From contig JBJOII010000152.1 in assembly GCA_046047235.1 (NCBI GenBank), positions 1-11,994 on the forward strand: 11,994 nt of DNA, in the 5' to 3' direction. A model generated the notes under the pieces. That model was not told the origin of the DNA, ran no database searches, and saw only the letters and a program-made list of their open reading frames with translations. The position numbers and the translations under genes were made by a program. The number at the start of each line of letters is the position of its first letter. Positions within the stretch are counted from its first letter, which is position 1. Origin of the DNA: JBMTVN01 sp046047235 (lineage in GTDB: Bacteria > Verrucomicrobiota > Verrucomicrobiia > Limisphaerales > JAHDYP01). Shown piece by piece: positions 1 through 6,595 of the stretch.

Positions 1-1029
1 CCACCCGCCAACAACTGGAAAACCGGGAAAGCCAACCAAGGTCAACAACTGCTCACCTCGCTCGGCTGCCTCAACTGCCACACCCATCCCAACCTCAAAA
101 CCACCACCCTACCCCCTCCCCTCAAAACGCTCGCCGAAACATCCCTCGCCAATGGCTGCCTCTCGACCAATACCCCCAACCCCAACCAGCCAGCCTACCA
201 CCTCTCCACCACGGAAACCCAAGCGCTGCAGTCATTCCTCACCGCCCTTAACAGCCCTCTCCTCCCAACCCCAGAAACCCTGCTCACCCAGGATAACGCC
301 CCCGAATTCGCCCAACGCCAGTTCAAAGAACTCCGCTGCCAAGCCTGCCACGCCCGCGATCACGAAACCGATGCATGGTCCACCCTCGAAACCCCAAACC
401 CAAACACCTCCCAGGATCTCGACGAAGAAGAACTCGCCCTCCTCAATGCATCCGCAGGAAGTGTCCACCTCGGCCGCCCCGCCCTCACCCACGCCGGCAA
501 TAAACTCCGCGCCAGTTGGATGCAACGCTTCATCTCCGGAACCCTGGACTACAAACCCCGCGCCAATGACCCCGCCAAAATGCCCGGCTTCGCCGCCCAA
601 GGCTACCGCCTCGCCTCCGGCATCGCCCAAGAACACGGCCTGCCCCCCACCTCCCAGCCCCTCCCCCAACCCAACACCCAACTCGTCCCCATCGGACAAC
701 AACTCACTCTCGTAGGATCAGGCTTCGGCTGCGTCGCCTGCCACAATGTCGGCAACCAAAAGGCCCTCGCCGGCACCGATACCGCCACGATCAATTTCCA
801 CTACATCACCGACCGCCTCCTCCCCGAATACTACTGGCAATACCTCCGTAACCCCCAGCTGCTCCGCCCCGGAACCATGATGCCCAGCTTCATCAACCCC
901 GACGGCACAACACCCGTCACCACCACCCTCCAAGGCAACGCCACCAAACAGTTCGACGCCATCTGGAATTACCTCCTCAGCCTCACCCCGGAAAATATCC
1001 CCACAAGCTCACCCCCCCAGCGCCCTTGA
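1..1029 (+). CDS. Multi-haem c-type cytochrome-domain protein, C-terminal part
   Basis: The gene enters from the left edge, already open in frame 1, and ends at TGA 1027-1029; 342 codons are visible and the start is missing. Three CxxCH covalent haem sites are seen: CLNCH (visible residues 23-27), CQACH (113-117) and CVACH (244-248). Met-Pro elements that could supply axial Met ligands follow the later two: KMPGF (193-197) and MMPSF (293-297). The block 'RPALTHAGNKLR' followed by 'LDYKPR' resembles the haem-binding domains attached to large exported proteins in Planctomycetes and Verrucomicrobia, so a periplasmic electron-transfer or dehydrogenase role is likely. The upstream domains that would define a substrate lie outside the window. 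Codons are very C-rich and G-poor, giving a Pro/Thr/Asn/Gln-rich protein. It is confidently a cytochrome c-type protein; the exact function is unknown. Confidence 0.82.
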   Translation, partial: PPANNWKTGKANQGQQLLTSLGCLNCHTHPNLKTTTLPPPLKTLAETSLANGCLSTNTPNPNQPAYHLSTTETQALQSFLTALNSPLLPTPETLLTQDNAPEFAQRQFKELRCQACHARDHETDAWSTLETPNPNTSQDLDEEELALLNASAGSVHLGRPALTHAGNKLRASWMQRFISGTLDYKPRANDPAKMPGFAAQGYRLASGIAQEHGLPPTSQPLPQPNTQLVPIGQQLTLVGSGFGCVACHNVGNQKALAGTDTATINFHYITDRLLPEYYWQYLRNPQLLRPGTMMPSFINPDGTTPVTTTLQGNATKQFDAIWNYLLSLTPENIPTSSPPQRP

Positions 1030-1043
1030 AGCATTAGTGCAAC

Positions 1044-1060
1044 CGGAGGCGCGACCTCCG
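1044..1060. repeat. Perfect hairpin CGGAGG-N5-CCTCCG, possible dispersed intergenic element
   Basis: CGGAGG (1044-1049) and CCTCCG (1055-1060) form a perfect 6-bp stem around a CGCGA loop, 14 bases after the cytochrome stop codon. No T-tract follows on either strand, so it is not a textbook intrinsic terminator. It may act as an RNA-stabilising 3' hairpin or be a copy of a small dispersed element; only one copy is in the window, so repeat status is not shown. Confidence 0.4.
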
Positions 1061-1121
1061 AGAGCCCCCAAAATCATCGCACCTGCCTCAGCATCCAAAT
1101 CGCTATCGGGATCAGGATCGA

Positions 1122-1138
1122 ACGCGCCCAGCGCGCGT
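1122..1138. repeat. Perfect hairpin ACGCGC-N5-GCGCGT
   Basis: ACGCGC (1122-1127) pairs perfectly with GCGCGT (1133-1138) around the loop CCAGC. It sits in the intergenic stretch between the converging cytochrome gene (+) and the small conserved gene (-). The bases just before it (about 1101-1121) are loosely periodic, with ATCGGG/ATCAGG/ATCG hexamers. No T-tract is present. Function unknown. Confidence 0.35.
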
Positions 1139-1272
1139 CAAAACGCCGCTCCGTCCATGCAAACAGACCAGCCTGGTGAATGACAAACCATGTCGATGCC
1201 GACTCTGGATGCGTCCGGAAACCACCCCAGAATCCACACCCCACCCTCTGTCCTACCTCCTCTATCCCCGTA

Positions 1273-1288
1273 TCGCGCGATCGCGCGA
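1273..1288. repeat. 16-bp perfect palindrome TCGCGCGATCGCGCGA
   Basis: This is a perfect 16-bp palindrome made of two tandem copies of the self-complementary octamer TCGCGCGA, with GCGATCGC at its centre. As RNA it can fold as a 6-bp GC stem with a GATC loop. It lies 6 bp beyond the stop codon of the minus-strand gene at 1295-1720, so it could be that operon's 3' hairpin. No U-tract follows it. Confidence 0.4.
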
Positions 1289-1294
1289 CCGCCC

Positions 1295-1720
1295 TCAGCC
1301 AAAATAAATCAGCGGATCACTCCCAAAAACATCACTCAGCTCCGCAAACGGAACCTGAGCCCGCAACCAACGCTCGTCCCTCGTAATCTCATCCATCGAA
1401 GCCCCAAGGTTGTTGCATACCAGAAAACACCCCTCCCCTAACACCATGTACGCGTCATACGCCGCCCCGGTCGCATCCCGCGAAAAATCAAAGTACCCCA
1501 CGTGATGCTCACCCGAGACTAAATCCCCCAGAAAATGACGCACATCCCTCGCAAAGCTCTCCAAGACCTCCTCCCGCCTCGGCCCGCTGTAATGCAATAA
1601 CCGCGCCTTGCGGTCAAAGACACTCACCACCGCCCACTCATCAAAAATCACCGACCCATACAAGCCGTCCATCCGGGTCAAATGACTCTTCACCACCTCT
1701 GTTGCTTGCGCCAAATCCAT
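1295..1720 (-). CDS. Conserved small protein of unknown function (141 aa)
   Basis: This complete 141-residue frame starts at ATG 1720 with an AGGA ribosome-binding site (1729-1732 on the + strand) 8 nt upstream, the best-placed signal available. No signal peptide, membrane helix or cysteine cluster is seen. The order looks like helix (1-16), two strands (about 22-45), a charged helix (48-65), two hydrophobic strands (about 72-101) and an acidic C-terminal part ending DPLIYFG. That is loosely reminiscent of a roadblock/profilin-type fold, but this is a weak guess from the secondary-structure pattern. It lies 70 bp downstream of nadB on the same strand and may be the last gene of the panC-nadB operon. 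Balanced composition and a good RBS support a real gene; I do not recognise its function. Confidence 0.72.
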   Translation of the reverse strand: MDLAQATEVVKSHLTRMDGLYGSVIFDEWAVVSVFDRKARLLHYSGPRREEVLESFARDVRHFLGDLVSGEHHVGYFDFSRDATGAAYDAYMVLGEGCFLVCNNLGASMDEITRDERWLRAQVPFAELSDVFGSDPLIYFG

Positions 1721-1790
1721 ATTCTAAATCCTGGCTCGAACCGTACCCGACCCCACCAAAACCCCACAAGGGAATTTCAAGATTCTGTCT

Positions 1791-3351
1791 CTATGGCTGC
1801 CGCTGCAAAACCGTGTCCCGCCTCTCCCATTCCACACTCTTCTCCGGATAATCCAAGGTGTAGTGCAACCCCCGACTCTCCGGTCGCTGCAACGCCGACC
1901 TGATAATCAAATCCGCCACAGTCGCAATGTTCCGGAGCTCCAACAAATCGCTGGTCACTAAAAAATCCCAGTAATACTCGTCGATCTCCTCCAAAATGTT
2001 CGTCACCCGCTTCAAAGCCCTGCGCAGCCGCTTGGTCGTCCGCACAATCCCCACATAATCCCACATCAACCTCCGGATCTCATCCCAGTTGTGCGATACC
2101 ACCACCAGCTCATCCGCATTGGTCGCCTTACCGGATTCCCACTCAGGCAAACCCTGCTCCCAGTCTCCCAATGCCCCCTGCCCCAACTTCGCCGCCGCCC
2201 GATGCGCCCCCACCAACGCCTCCAGCAAGGAGTTGCTCGCCAACCGGTTCGCCCCATGCAACCCCGTCCACGCCGCCTCCCCCACCGCCAACAAACCCGC
2301 AATGTCCGTCTCACCATCCAAATTCGTCCGCACCCCGCCACACTGATAGTGCGCCGCCGGAACCACCGGCAAATACTCCTTCGTCATGTCTATCCCATAA
2401 CCCAAACACGTCTGGTAGATGTTCGGAAACCGCTCCATCGTGAACGGCGCCGGACGATGCGTGATGTCCAACCACACATGCTCCGACCCGCTCTGCTTCA
2501 TCTCACTGTCAATCGCCCTCGCCACAATGTCCCGCGGAGCCAAATCCTTCATCGGATGATGCTGCTCCATAAACGCCTGGCCATCCATTGTCCGTAATAT
2601 GCCCCCCTCTCCACGAACAGCCTCGCTGATCAAAAAGGACTTCGCCTTCGGGTGAAACAAACAGGTCGGATGAAACTGAATGAACTCCATGTTCACCACC
2701 GAAGCTCCCGCCCGATACGCCATAGCTACCCCGTCCCCCGTCGCAATATCCGGATTCGTCGTATACAAATACACCTTCCCGCACCCGCCCGTCGCCAACA
2801 TCGTCACCCGCGCACCAAAAGTCTCCACCTGCCCCGTCCGACCGTTCAAGACATACGCCCCCACACACCGGTTCCCCCCTCCCCGCCCCAGCTTCCCCGT
2901 AGTAATCAAATCAACCGCAAGATGATCCTCAAAAAACTCGATCGACGGATTCGACTCCGCCGCCGCCAACAACACCCGCTCAGCCTCCCTCCCCGTCATG
3001 TCCCGCGAATGCACAATCCGCCGACGTGAATGCAACCTCCCCCGCCGTAAACTGCATCCCGTAATCAATTAAATCCTGAATCCGCGCCGGCCCCTCCGCC
3101 ACCACCTGCCTCACCACATCCTCATGACATAAACCCGCCCCCGCCTCCAAAGTGTCCGCCACATGCAACTCCAACGAATCGTCACTGCCCAATACCGCAG
3201 CAATCCCCCCCTGCGCATAATTCGTGTTCGATTCCGCACTGGTCTTCTTCGTCACAATCGCCACCCGCCCCAAAACCGCCGCCTTCAGCGCAAAACTCAA
3301 CCCCGCTATCCCACTCCCCAACACCAGCACGTCATAATACCTGGCTGACAT
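1791..3351 (-). pseudogene. nadB: L-aspartate oxidase, frameshifted with an internal deletion
   Basis: NadB oxidises L-aspartate to iminoaspartate, the first step of de novo NAD synthesis, using FAD in the cytoplasm. Frame one starts at ATG 3351 with an AAGGAG site (3361-3366) 9 nt upstream. It gives residues 1-105 with the FAD motif GSGIAGL (12-18) and the NTNYAQGG motif, then leaves frame and stops at 2980. The rest continues in another frame to TAG 1791, with HSRRRIVH, QFHPTC, APRDIVARAI, PAAHYQCGG and GANRLASNSLLE. The Arg and His residues corresponding to E. coli H244, R290, H351 and R386 are all present. At the junction (about 3030-3043, beside a five-C run) only about 4 residues separate 'QFT' from 'HSRRR', against roughly 14 in relatives. 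The EGGHS glutamate (E121 in E. coli) is missing. A single out-of-frame deletion of about 29 bp would explain both defects. The downstream frame is otherwise undamaged, so the event is recent or is an assembly error. Rejoined length would be about 519 aa against the usual 525-540. Confidence 0.88.
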
Positions 3352-3375
3352 CGTCTGCTTCTCCTTCCTAAAACC

Positions 3376-4245
3376 TCACAACCGACCGTTGTCGATCAAC
3401 CGCGTCCTCCCAAACCAAACCGCCAATGCCATCTGCGCACCACGCCCCACCCTCTCCAAGGGTTCCAAGGTCTGCGCATCCACAAAGGCAACATAGTCCA
3501 GCCGCCCCAACGAACAACCCCCGACCAACCGCTCCACCTCCCCACGCAATCGCTCCGCCAAAACCGGACGCTTCACCCCCCTCACCCGACGCCGCACCAC
3601 CCCAATCGCCTCATGCAATACCACCGCCTGCTCCCGCTGCTCCACACTCAAATACGCATTCCGCGAACTCATCGCCAAACCATCCGCCTCCCGCACGGTC
3701 GGCGCCACCACCACTCTCACCGGCATGAATAAATCCCGCACCATCCGCTTCACCACCGCCGCCTGCTGATAGTCCTTAGCCCCAAAAACCGCCACATCCG
3801 GACACACCAGATGAAATAACTTCGCCACCACGGTCGTCACCCCACGAAAATGAGTCGGCCTCGATACCCCCTCCATCCCCCTCACCAACAGCTCCTCCAC
3901 AACATAAGTCGATGCCTCACCCCCCACATCGCCCCGCCAATACATCTCCCCATCGTCCGGCACAAACATCACATCCACACCCTCGGCACGACATAACCGG
4001 CGATCCCGCCCCAAATCCCGCGGATACCTGGACAAATCCTCGTTCGCCGCAAATTGCGTCGGGTTCACATAAACACTCACCACCACCATACCCGATTCCC
4101 CAACCACCCGCCTCGCCCGCCGCACCAAACTCATGTGCCCCTCATGCAAATAACCCATCGTCGGCACAAAACCAATGCGCACACCCCCGCGCCGCCAACG
4201 CAACGCCAACGCCTGCATGCCCTTCGCCTTTGTAATCCATCGCAC
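3376..4245 (-). CDS. panC: Pantothenate synthetase (pantoate--beta-alanine ligase)
   Basis: PanC condenses pantoate with beta-alanine using ATP (through pantoyl-adenylate) to make pantothenate, the CoA precursor, in the cytoplasm. Seen: the HIGH-type ATP motif PTMGYLHEGHMSLV (28-41), NPTQF for pantoate binding, FGAKDYQQ (a variant of the usual FGEKDYQQ), and the KMSKS-like SSRNAYLS segment. Length 289 aa matches the family's roughly 280. The listed start is GTG 4245, which gives the usual N-terminal length but has a poor Shine-Dalgarno site. ATG 4218 (residue 10) has AAAGG 8 nt upstream and is a fair alternative. A very strong AGGAGG at 4291-4296 instead serves an out-of-frame ATG. The gene ends 24 bp before the nadB start, so the two are almost certainly co-transcribed. 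The protein is Gly/Val/Arg-rich, as expected from a G-rich coding strand. Confidence 0.93.
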   Translation of the reverse strand: MRWITKAKGMQALALRWRRGGVRIGFVPTMGYLHEGHMSLVRRARRVVGESGMVVVSVYVNPTQFAANEDLSRYPRDLGRDRRLCRAEGVDVMFVPDDGEMYWRGDVGGEASTYVVEELLVRGMEGVSRPTHFRGVTTVVAKLFHLVCPDVAVFGAKDYQQAAVVKRMVRDLFMPVRVVVAPTVREADGLAMSSRNAYLSVEQREQAVVLHEAIGVVRRRVRGVKRPVLAERLRGEVERLVGGCSLGRLDYVAFVDAQTLEPLERVGRGAQMALAVWFGRTRLIDNGRL

Positions 4246-4283
4246 CGCACCACCGTCAGCCGTCCCAACCGCGCTGGCAAGCG

Positions 4284-4296
4284 CATATCTCCTCCT
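4284..4296 (-). promoter_or_regulatory. Strong Shine-Dalgarno and ATG out of frame with panC
   Basis: On the minus strand AGGAGGAGAT is followed immediately by ATG (start base 4286), the best ribosome-binding sequence in this region. That ATG is not in the panC frame. It opens a 51-codon Arg/Cys-rich frame that ends at 4131, inside panC. It may be a leader peptide affecting panC initiation, a relic of an earlier start separated by an indel, or chance. Confidence 0.4.
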
Positions 4297-4408
4297 GAAC
4301 CAGACCGCCGCACCACAAAACCACTCCCCTCCCGATCAACCGCGGTTTTTGGTTTCTCTCCCCACCCGGAAGGCTGTAACTACACCCCCCCTCCCGAACG
4401 AATCAAAG

Positions 4409-4672
4409 ATGAAATCAATGCCCCCACACCCAAAGCAAACCACCCACACCCAGTTTCTGGCCACCTCCGCCTCCGTGGTCGCACCACTCATCCTCCCCGC
4501 CTCAGCCATCGGACGTGATAGTCAGACCCCTCCCAGCCAACGCATCAGCCTCGGCCTCATCGCCCTGCAACTCGGGCAAACCGCCACCTGGAACGGCCAA
4601 CCTATGCTCGCAAACCCCGGACAAGACCTCGTCAATCCACCCCCACGCAGCGAAGCCCGGCAAGACCTCTGA
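4409..4672 (+). pseudogene. Decayed 5' remnant of a Tat-exported Gfo/Idh/MocA-type oxidoreductase
   Basis: An 87-codon frame begins at ATG 4409 without a good RBS. Its middle (residues 16-52: QFLATSASVVAPLILP, then ASAIG, then PPSQRISLGLIAL) closely resembles the Tat signal peptide and first Rossmann strand of Gfo/Idh/MocA family oxidoreductases, which are abundant in Verrucomicrobia and Planctomycetes. The twin-arginine pair expected just before QFLATSA is gone; THTQ stands there. After the first Rossmann strand the similarity fades, with 'TWNGQ' and 'LANPG' still plausible, and the frame stops at 4672. The remaining roughly 350 residues of a normal enzyme are absent and the next gene follows at once. 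This reads as a truncated, mutating remnant rather than a working protein. A short secreted or membrane peptide cannot be excluded. Confidence 0.6.
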
Positions 4673-4677
4673 AACAG

Positions 4678-4708
4678 AAAAAGGCCCATCGGCGTCAGCC
4701 GATGAGCC
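4678..4708 (-). terminator. Rho-independent terminator of the glutaredoxin gene
   Basis: Read on the minus strand: a stem of GGC, one mismatch, then CATCGGC paired across a 4-nt TGAC loop, followed directly by TTTTT (AAAAA at 4678-4682 on the + strand). The perfect inner arms are 4687-4693 and 4698-4704. It starts 27 bp after the glutaredoxin stop codon, in the right place and orientation. No T-tract exists on the + side. Confidence 0.8.
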
Positions 4709-4735
4709 CTGAAAACTCTTGGGTTTGAACCCCTA

Positions 4736-5038
4736 TTACCGGCCGCAACACTGATGCGTCGGTGCCTCAGCCTCACGATCCGTCGGCTGAACCACCCCGT
4801 TCTGCAACATGTAGGCCTCCAGCTCAGCCCCGCTGATGTCCGGCAACATCTTCCCGTCCACCTCCACACAAGGACTCAAATGCTGACCGCTCTTCTCCTC
4901 CATCTCCCGACGTTGCATCGGGTCGTTGATGATATCCCGGTCCTCATACTGCAACTCATACTTGTTCAGAATGGCGCGAACACCGTTGCTCCATCCACAG
5001 GTCGGTTTCAAATACGCAATAATCTTAGGCGTGCTCAT
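4736..5038 (-). CDS. Glutaredoxin-like thioltransferase, CxxS (monothiol) type
   Basis: The 100-residue thioredoxin-fold protein begins MSTPKIIAYLKP at ATG 5038. Upstream in-frame extension to 5095 (19 more residues) is unlikely because glutaredoxins begin directly at this first strand. The active site is CGWS (residues 14-17), with a single cysteine and a serine at the resolving position. The cis-proline turn is LSPCVEVDG. Two further cysteines end the protein (HQCCGR). Glutaredoxins reduce disulphides or glutathione mixed disulphides, and CxxS members are often tied to iron-sulphur cluster handling; which applies here cannot be told. It is a single-gene transcript on the minus strand with its own terminator, diverging from the glycerate kinase gene. 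No clear Shine-Dalgarno site is seen. Confidence 0.85.
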   Translation of the reverse strand: MSTPKIIAYLKPTCGWSNGVRAILNKYELQYEDRDIINDPMQRREMEEKSGQHLSPCVEVDGKMLPDISGAELEAYMLQNGVVQPTDREAEAPTHQCCGR

Positions 5039-5115
5039 AATCAAAATGTCAGCCGCTAAGATGCCACAGTAAATCCAGCCCGCAAGCCCGACCATTCACC
5101 CCATTTTGGTTTTTT

Positions 5116-5129
5116 GTTGGATCCCCAAC
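5116..5129. promoter_or_regulatory. Small inverted repeat in the divergent grx / glycerate kinase gap
   Basis: GTTGG (5116-5120) and CCAAC (5125-5129) flank ATCC in the 116-bp gap between two divergent genes, directly after a T-rich run (5105-5115). The gap must contain both promoters, but I cannot assign convincing -35/-10 boxes. The dyad could be a leader hairpin or an operator half-site pair; evidence is weak. Confidence 0.25.
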
Positions 5130-5154
5130 CCCTTTCACCCAACCCTAATACCCC

Positions 5155-6321
5155 ATGCCACACCCCTCCACCCGCCCACTCAAAGTCCTCATCATCCCCG
5201 ATAAATTCAAAGGCTCCCTCACCTCCCTCCAAGCAGCCAAAGCCATCGCCTCCGGTTGGAAAAAAGCCCGCCCCACCGATACCATCCGCATCCTCCCCCT
5301 CACCGACGGAGGAGATGGCTTCGGGGATTGCCTCCGCACTCTGCTCCAAGCCCGACAACGCTCCTGCCAAACCATCAATGCCGCCCACCAACCCTGCCGC
5401 TCCCCCTGGTGGATCAGCCCCGATCACCAAACGGTCGTCATCGAATCAGCCCGGTGCATCGGCCTCGCCATGCTCCCCCCCAACCAACACCACCCGTTCC
5501 AATTGGATACCCAAGGCCTCGCAAAACTCCTCCTCTCCGCTACCCGACACAAACCCAAAACCTGCCTCGTCGGCATCGGCGGCAGCGCCACCAACGACGG
5601 CGGCTTCGGACTCGCCACCGGTCTCGGCTGGCAATTCCTGAACCAACACAACCAACCCATCACCCGCTGGCCTGACCTCACCCACCTCCACACCATCATC
5701 CCACCCCACACCCCCCCCCTCCCCCAATCAACCCGCATCATCATCGCCACCGATGTCCAAAACCCCCTCCTCGGCCGCCTCGGCGCCACCCGAATCTACG
5801 GCCCCCAAAAAGGTATCCAACCCCAGGACGTCCAACCCGCCAACCAGGCTCTCCAGCAACTCAGCCGCATCCTGTCCAAACACCTCGGCCAAAACCTCGC
5901 CAACACCCCCGGCGCCGGCGCCGCAGGCGGACTCGGCTTCGGCCTCCTCGCCTTCGCTAACGCCTCCATCCAACCCGGTACCGACATCTATTCCCACTAC
6001 GCCAACCTCCCCCAACACCTCGACTGGGCCGACCTCGTCATCACCGGCGAAGGCCGCATCGACGCCTCCTCCCTCATGGGTAAAGGAGTCGGCGCAATCG
6101 CCCGCCAAACCCAACAACGTAACCTCCCCTGCATCGCCATTGCAGGCTCCATACTCCAACCCAAAGCCCTCCAAAATCACTTCACCGCCATCTACCCCCT
6201 CACCCCCAATATCGCCCCACTCCAACAAGCCCTCCAAAAACCCAAACCCCTCCTCCAATCCGCCGCCTCCACCGCCGCCATCGCATATCGTGGTCGGACC
6301 ACAGCAACTCTCTGCAAATAA
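5155..6321 (+). CDS. Glycerate kinase (GarK/GlxK family)
   Basis: The enzyme phosphorylates D-glycerate with ATP, feeding glycerate from glyoxylate, tartronate or sugar-acid breakdown into lower glycolysis. Members of this family usually yield 2-phosphoglycerate. Family motifs run in order: IPDKFKGSLTS (14-24), DGGDGF (51-56), GIGGSATNDGG (140-150), ATDVQNPLLG (198-207), GAGAAGGLG (253-261) and TGEGRIDASSLMGK (297-310). At 388 aa it matches the usual 375-390. ATG 5155 gives a normal N-terminus although no Shine-Dalgarno site precedes it. It is transcribed alone and ends in a strong terminator at 6346-6373. The protein is notably rich in Gln, Asn, Pro, Thr and His, reflecting the C-rich, G-poor coding strand. 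The garK and glxK symbols cannot be separated from sequence alone. Confidence 0.94.
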   Translation: MPHPSTRPLKVLIIPDKFKGSLTSLQAAKAIASGWKKARPTDTIRILPLTDGGDGFGDCLRTLLQARQRSCQTINAAHQPCRSPWWISPDHQTVVIESARCIGLAMLPPNQHHPFQLDTQGLAKLLLSATRHKPKTCLVGIGGSATNDGGFGLATGLGWQFLNQHNQPITRWPDLTHLHTIIPPHTPPLPQSTRIIIATDVQNPLLGRLGATRIYGPQKGIQPQDVQPANQALQQLSRILSKHLGQNLANTPGAGAAGGLGFGLLAFANASIQPGTDIYSHYANLPQHLDWADLVITGEGRIDASSLMGKGVGAIARQTQQRNLPCIAIAGSILQPKALQNHFTAIYPLTPNIAPLQQALQKPKPLLQSAASTAAIAYRGRTTATLCK

Positions 6322-6345
6322 GCGCGTTAGGTCCTCTTAACCCCC

Positions 6346-6373
6346 AAAAAGAGCCCCTATGGGCCGCTTTTTT
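6346..6373 (+). terminator. Rho-independent terminator after glycerate kinase
   Basis: AAAAAG, then GCCC (6353-6356), loop CTAT, GGGC (6361-6364), then C and TTTTTT (6368-6373). The A-run and T-run extend the stem across a small internal bulge. It lies 25 bp after the TAA stop. The A-run on the left means it could also work from the minus strand. Confidence 0.85.
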
Positions 6374-6595
6374 GCCTCGTTTTGCCTTCCATAGGAAAAG
6401 TCAGCTGCACAGAGCTCTCCGGACCCTTTTACACCGCCAAAATGGTCCTCCTCCAAAAACGAAAGCGGTCAAGAGACGCGACCCCGCTCGATAACATCGG
6501 GCCAAGGGGACCGAAGCAGCATTCAGTCCCAACTCGCGCTCCAGAGTTTTTTGTCGACCCCGACCAGCCCATCCATAAACTTCCGCCTTTGTCGC
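6374..6595. other. Gap between terminator and membrane protein gene, no gene seen
   Basis: No convincing coding frame is seen in these 222 bp. Base use is less C-biased than nearby (for example 22 C and 15 G in 6481-6540). A promoter for the following gene should lie here, but I see no clear boxes. An in-frame TTG at 6551 could extend that gene by 15 residues, but this is unlikely. Confidence 0.4.

Noticed and set aside
152..715. 187-codon plus-strand and 156-codon minus-strand frames at the left end
   Set aside because: Low-complexity Pro/Ser or Gly-rich shadows of the cytochrome gene, whose frame has three CxxCH sites.
2091..2597. 168-codon plus-strand frame inside nadB
   Set aside because: It is the antisense shadow of conserved NadB sequence, Arg/Pro/His-rich, with no recognisable motifs.
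2980..3068. Programmed ribosomal frameshift in nadB
   Set aside because: No typical slippery heptamer with a downstream structure is seen, NadB is not known to use frameshifting, and conserved residues are physically missing, so deletion or sequence error is simpler.
4719..4735. tRNA T-arm-like sequence GGGTTTGAACCCC
   Set aside because: No acceptor stem, anticodon arm or D arm can be built around it; it is simply the tail of the glutaredoxin 3' region.
5728..6258. 176-codon minus-strand frame inside the glycerate kinase gene
   Set aside because: Gly/Glu/Val-rich shadow caused by the base skew; the plus strand carries all family motifs.
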